A stretch of DNA of 64,000 nucleotides from Periplaneta americana. Taxonomy: Eukaryota; Arthropoda; Insecta; Blattodea; Blattidae. Below the pieces are notes generated by a model, which was not told the DNA's origin, ran no database searches, and saw only the letters and a program-made list of their open reading frames with translations. The translations under genes were made by a program, and so were the position numbers. The stretch spans positions 145,354,204-145,418,203 of the forward strand of contig NC_091126.1 of assembly GCF_040183065.1 (NCBI RefSeq), written 5' to 3'. Shown here piece by piece: positions 52,901-58,900 of the stretch. The stretch's first letter is position 1; each line of letters starts with the position of its first letter.

Positions 52901-55900
52901 GGCACAGTCTATTGTTCCTAGCACCCTCACAACTCAAGCGTCGTGACTGTATATACTAGACTGTTGTTGTTATCCAAAGCTGGGCTTTGACAACGAAGCC
53001 ATTAGCGCTCTTGTTCTCCAATATTTCTCTGTGGTGGATCCAACTGGTAGAACTTCACAGGTTTGTAGATGTTCTGCAGTCATTTCTTCTTCTTTGTGGC
53101 ATAGAGGACAATTAGGATTCGTGTAAATTCCTATTTTATGCAAGTGTTTGGCCAAATAATCATGTTCCGTAAGCAGTCTGAATTTTGCTACGGCAGTTTT
53201 ACGTGGAATTTCTGGAATAATTTCTGTTTCTTTTATTAAAATGTTCCATTTTTTGTCTTCGGCTTTCTTACATAGTGCTTGGTTTTGCTTGATTTTATAT
53301 TTGTTTTTAATTAGTCTTTTCATGGATTGAAAAGGTAGGTTTTTATTTGTATTCTGAACTAAATTGGAGCCTTTTTTGTCAAGAAAATCAGCAGTTTCAT
53401 TTCCAGCAATTCTGCAATGTGCAGGTATCCATTGCAATTGAATTCTTTTCTGTAGTTTTTGAAGTTGAATCATTTTGTGACATTCTTTAATTTGGACTGA
53501 CATCATTTTATATGAATTTATTGCATATAATGCTGCTTTAGAATCAGAGAGTATGACAGCATTTTGAAATTTATCTATTCTCTATAGTAGGTGTTGGGTG
53601 AAATATGAATAGCCATTATTTCCGCATCAAAATTTGTTGTGTGGTATCCTGCTGGTTGATAAAATGAGAATAACGCACACGTAATTCCTGATCCTTAGTT
53701 GTTATCGATAGTAGACCCGTCTGTGTAGATATGTAACCATTCTTCTGGTGGGTATCTATTGTTCACAGCTTCTAATGCTAGTGCTTTTAGTACAGGTTTG
53801 GAAGTTTCAGATTTTATAACTGGTTTTTCTAAATCTAGCCGAACATTAATTGGTTTGAGCGTTAGAGGGTTTTCTCTGGTTGAAATGTTTTCTTTAGAAT
53901 TAGGGAGATTCAATTCTGTTTTCATTTCCGAGACTTTGGACAGAAAACTTGTTTGTGTTTTCAACTTGGTTGGTTGTAACCTAATATACTAGACTGTGAT
54001 ATTACTATTACTTTACAATACATTCCACAACACTATTTTTACAAGGTCCATAAACATCACTGCTTATACACACACTTAGTATACTTTATGTCCACTTATT
54101 AGCAAATTTCTGGCTGCCATCTTGTCTTCTCGAGCATCATCTGTTCGTCTCGAATGAACGAATAAATAGAGAACTCTGGGTAATCTACCCAACACGTAGT
54201 TCTAATGTTCACCACCTATGATGTCAGGCACTGATCATCTTATTTGAACCCCTTCCGTCAGATGGTGCTGACCGCAGTTTCGCATCCTATTATATATTTA
54301 TCCATGGAAGGAATCTGTTAAGTGATATGAATCTTGAAACTTCGACCATCAGGACATTTGGAAGCTGCATCTTGTAAATGACTAGAGAATGTGAGCTGGA
54401 TTATGACAGTATAACCATGACATAACAGAAGATTTGGAATTTTACTTCAGATACGAAAAGTTGAATGAATAAGTTAACAACAAACACATCTGTTTACGTG
54501 CTGTTAATGCTAAGGTTCAGTTATACTGTTTTCAAAGACGTAACATAGGCCTACATAATTTCTAACAATTTGTAGCATACTATTAGTCAAACATTTTGGT
54601 AACCCAGGTTCGCATCCCTGCAGATCTAAGTGGAATTTCTAGTGGACAAAAATGGTGCTTGGTTTTATATTTTACAGTTTTCCTACTGACATTTAACCAT
54701 TGCTTTATTACTCATTATGAAGCAGTGCTATGTAGTTGACCTCCAGTGCTGCACTTAGGGCAAAGTCTATGGCAAAAAGAACTACAGCTTCGGCATATCA
54801 CTCCTATAAGTGGGCCTTGGGCGAATGATACAAGGTCAAGTTTCTGCCATTGGATAAATAAGTAAAAGAACAATATTTACTACAAAAAGAGAATTATAAG
54901 ATCCATCTTTAAATTAAAGGGTATGGACTCATGTAAACTTTAATTAAAACAATATAAAATTTTAACATTTTCATCCATTTATATTTATAAATGTGTTATT
55001 TTCTTTAAACAGAATGAGAATAAATAAAAGAAGAATTCAAATTTTCGTAAGTATAGCATGCGAAATGCGCATCTAGTCAATATTGAAAATCATAAACTTA
55101 AGAAAAATATGTAAAATCGTCCGCTTATAGTGTCATCACAGTCTAGTATATACAGTCGCGAAGCTTGGGGTGATTTTTTGCATTTCTCGCGATAGTTGCT
55201 AGCGACTTGGAGTGCTGTGTGTACTAGGAACAATAGACTGTGTCACTGTCATCGTGATCTAATACAGGCCGTAAGGCAGACCATGTGACTCGCTTAACCC
55301 GATCACGAAGGGCGGCGTTTCAACCATATAAATTAATTGGAATGCATAAAAAGTAACATATATTTCTCTAAAATGTAGTGTAATTCCATTAATAAAATTT
55401 AAAACAATGATTATGAGACACTTCAGACATAATTCCTTGCGAGTTAAATATTATAGGTTATGTTTACTATATCTTATATTCCTAAATTCGCAATTATACA
55501 TTATAATTAAGCATAATGTCATGTATGATACTCCGCAAATTCAATTTGTCTGATTTTAATACTACAATTGAGTAATGAATTATTGTATTTATCTACTACC
55601 TAAGAGACGAAGTAACAATCGTATGTACACTAATTTCATGACTGGTATGATAAATTTTCTGTCTTTATCAAGGAAGGTAGATGTGCTATATTAAAATCAC
55701 AATATAAATTCTTTTTTATTAAACCTCAAAATAGCTTCCATTCTAAACTTAAAATGTTGATGCGAAAAGATTATGTTAACATGTAAAATTCTCTTCACAT
55801 TAAAAGAACACAGTTTTGTAATTATTTCTGCAACATATTATGCAACAAGAAGTAAAGGGAACTTATGAACACATGTCACTAAATAAAACTTAGCTATGAT

Positions 55901-58900
55901 ACGCAGTAAAGTTATAATATAATAATTCACTGAGCTCCATACACTGAAATAGAAAACCCGAACATATATTATGGCCTGGTCTAGACATTGACTGTCTAGG
56001 CATTGACTGTGCCGTATTTCGAATTGTTGTGAAAAGTTGTGTAAACTGTGAAATGTTCGTTATCGGTTGTAATAACTGTAAATGGCTAAAATACAATGAT
56101 TTGAATAATAATATGGGACAAGGGGACGTTTGTTGCACTGTAAATTCTAAGAAAAAGAGGTCAGAGTTATCCTTCCGAAAGATCCAGGAAGGTGAGTTTA
56201 TAAAATATAATATATACTTTATGAAAATAATATATAAACCTTATGTATTTCGTATTTCAATAGTGGAAGGAAGATGTTAATTTTTCAAAAGAACACGATA
56301 TCAAAAGTACAATACATTTTATCGTCTGCTAGGGAAAGAATCTGTGATGAGGCGATAGTAGCGATCCTGGTGGCTAGCAACTATCTATGGATGCATATTT
56401 CAACTGTCTACGTTTGCATATTTATTAAGTATTAAGCTTCGCAACTGTATATACTAAACTGTGGTGTCATTATGTTTCAATATGTTACCATTGGAGATAC
56501 AAACTTTATCTTATATAAAATTCAAAGTGAAAGTGAAACAGTACTTAACCGTTCAGTGTCCTTGTTTTGTGAATGAATTCTTAAATTTACCGTATAAAGT
56601 ATTACTTGATATTTCAATTTATAATGTATTTTTAATGATGTGTATATTCATGTATGTGGTAATATATTGAATGATCTTTCACTCACTTATTCACTTTTAA
56701 ATGTGAAATTCATTTTTTAAGCGAATTGTATAATAATTTCCTTAGTCTATGGTAAAAAACGTGGAATTAGTTATAAAATCGTACTAAGAGGCAGGAAGAC
56801 ACAGTGAATTAAAAAAATTGGCAATAAAGTGAAGTAAAGGAAAAATAAAAACTCTTCCAAATCATAAAGTGTTCTCTATAATTTAAATCCTTAAAATCGT
56901 AACCAGTAAGGAAATAAATTTTATCTAACATTCGAGCTCTGATGACAAAATTGGCTCCTGAGAATTTGAGAACACATAAGCAACATTAATAATAAAATTG
57001 AATAGAGGATGAGGAGGAAGAGAGCATAATGACAAAAAAGAATTTGGGAATGGAAACAGTAATGTTAATAATTTGGCATTGTTTCCCCTTGCTTTCGAGG
57101 AATTAATAACTTAATTACTAGCTTCAGCATTGAATGTTATGAACACCATTCTTTATTGAAGAGCACAAATTTTAAGGTTGCTGGTAAAGTGGTACGGTAT
57201 GATACATTATGCTGCTTGTTTTTCATGTTTTAAATTGTATGTGTATTCACGTTCTGTGATAAATAGCAGCAAATGTACATTACCGGTCAAAAGTTTTTGA
57301 TCACTTATCACAACTATGGGTTTGTGGTTAAAACAGGGATTTCGTTTTGAATATTCTATCATATCATAATGCTAGAGAGAGAAAATATTTATTTTGTTGG
57401 TCTATTTAGTTTTTCCGATGTGTTTGTACATTGAAATAAAGTATATACAGTAAAACCTCGCCCGCTTATTATGCTGTCCCATGTAATACAGTTTTTTTGC
57501 CTGGTCCCTGCATGTTTCATATATAACGCCTTTATAAAATACCCCATTTGTTGTGCTCATTTCCTGCATAATACACTATTTTTGTGGAATATTTTCTATG
57601 TCATTTTCAGCAATATACTGTAACAACAATGAAACATTTTGGCCATTGAACTCATTGGTGCCATGTGCCATTAACCTGAAAAGTATTGGTATTCGACCCT
57701 ATACCTGCGCACTTAAGCCTTCATACTGTACAATACACCTACCTCTTCTTACGCTTTCTTATTCGACTTTTTACCTGCGTGCCTACATACAGTTACAATA
57801 CCCCCACCCTTTTGCTAACCCTCTCTCTCCTCACTCGGCCATAATAAAATTCTGGAAATGTTTGCTGGTCAGTTTGTTGTCCTTTAGTGTACTGAAATGT
57901 CTGTAAGTGTGATTACAATGAGTGTTAAACGAAAAGGTCTTTCTGTGTCGGAAAAATTGGAAATCTTACGAAAGTACGATGAAAACAGTACTCTTAATCA
58001 GAGACAACTCTCTGATTCATTAGGAATCCCATCATCGACATTAAGGACGGTGATAAAAAATCGCGACTCAATCTCTGCAGCTGCGACGTTGGGAGGATGT
58101 AAGCGCAGGAAAGTGAAGTGTGGTAAACATGACTTGGAGAACATGCATGCGGCAAACAACTATAAAGGAGTTTTTTTTTTTCGAAAGAATTAAGTACAGT
58201 ACATATTGTAAAGTCCCGCGCCGTGGCGTCGTGGTCTAAGGCATCCTGCCTAGGACTCACGTTACGGAATGCGCGCTGGTTCGATTCCTCATGTGGGAAG
58301 AAATTTTCTCATGAAATTTCGGCCAGTGTATGGGACTGGTGCCCACCCAGCATCGTGATGCACTTGGGGAGCTACGATAGGTAGCGAAATCCGGTTGCGA
58401 ATGCCAGCTATAACGGCTGGGGGGGATCATCGTGCTAACCACACGATACCTCCATTCTGGTTGGATGATCGTCCACCTCTGCTTCGGCATGTGGGCGTGA
58501 GGCCAGCAGCCGGCTGGTTGGTCTAGGCCCTTCACGGGCTGTAGCGCCACGGATTATATATTACATATTGTAAATGTCTTTGACATACAGTACAGTAATT
58601 ACATAATGGAGTAATACTGTATTAACTCTCATGAACAATATATTTCAATAAAGAAAAATGTTAATGTATACTGTATATAAGTCAAAATTAGTATACCCGC
58701 CTAACATGCGGTCGCAGTTAATACGCGGTTTACACGCGGTCCCTTGAACAGCGTCTTATTGGGATTTTACTATAGTTGTTTTCATACTGATCGAAAACTT
58801 TTGACTGGTAGTGTAAGTTCATTGTTCTTCCTGTGAGCAGAAACTGCAGTACCAACAACTAATTGGATTTGCCATTTCTACTGATCTAGATTGGCGAATC

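Larger units (their letters stand above)
51391..54302. mobile_element. Probable Mutator-like element holding several later insertions
   Basis: Perfect 10-bp direct repeat CATGGAAGGA at 51381-51390 and 54303-54312. Inside, TATAAATATATAATAGATGC near the left pairs inverted with ATCCTATTATATATTTATC at the right. It contains a Jockey-like fragment (51575-52457) and a CACAG MITE (52794-53998) with its own retro-insert. 9-11 bp duplications are typical of Mutator-like elements; no transposase was seen. Confidence 0.65.
57278..58813. mobile_element. Tc1-like TIR element containing a pogo-like element
   Basis: Starts CATTACCGGTCAAAAGTTTT and ends AAAACTTTTGACTGGTAGTG, with TA at 57276-57277 and 58814-58815. 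Almost all of the interior is the pogo-like insert (57448-58772). The ends resemble Tc1-type terminal repeats. Confidence 0.8.
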
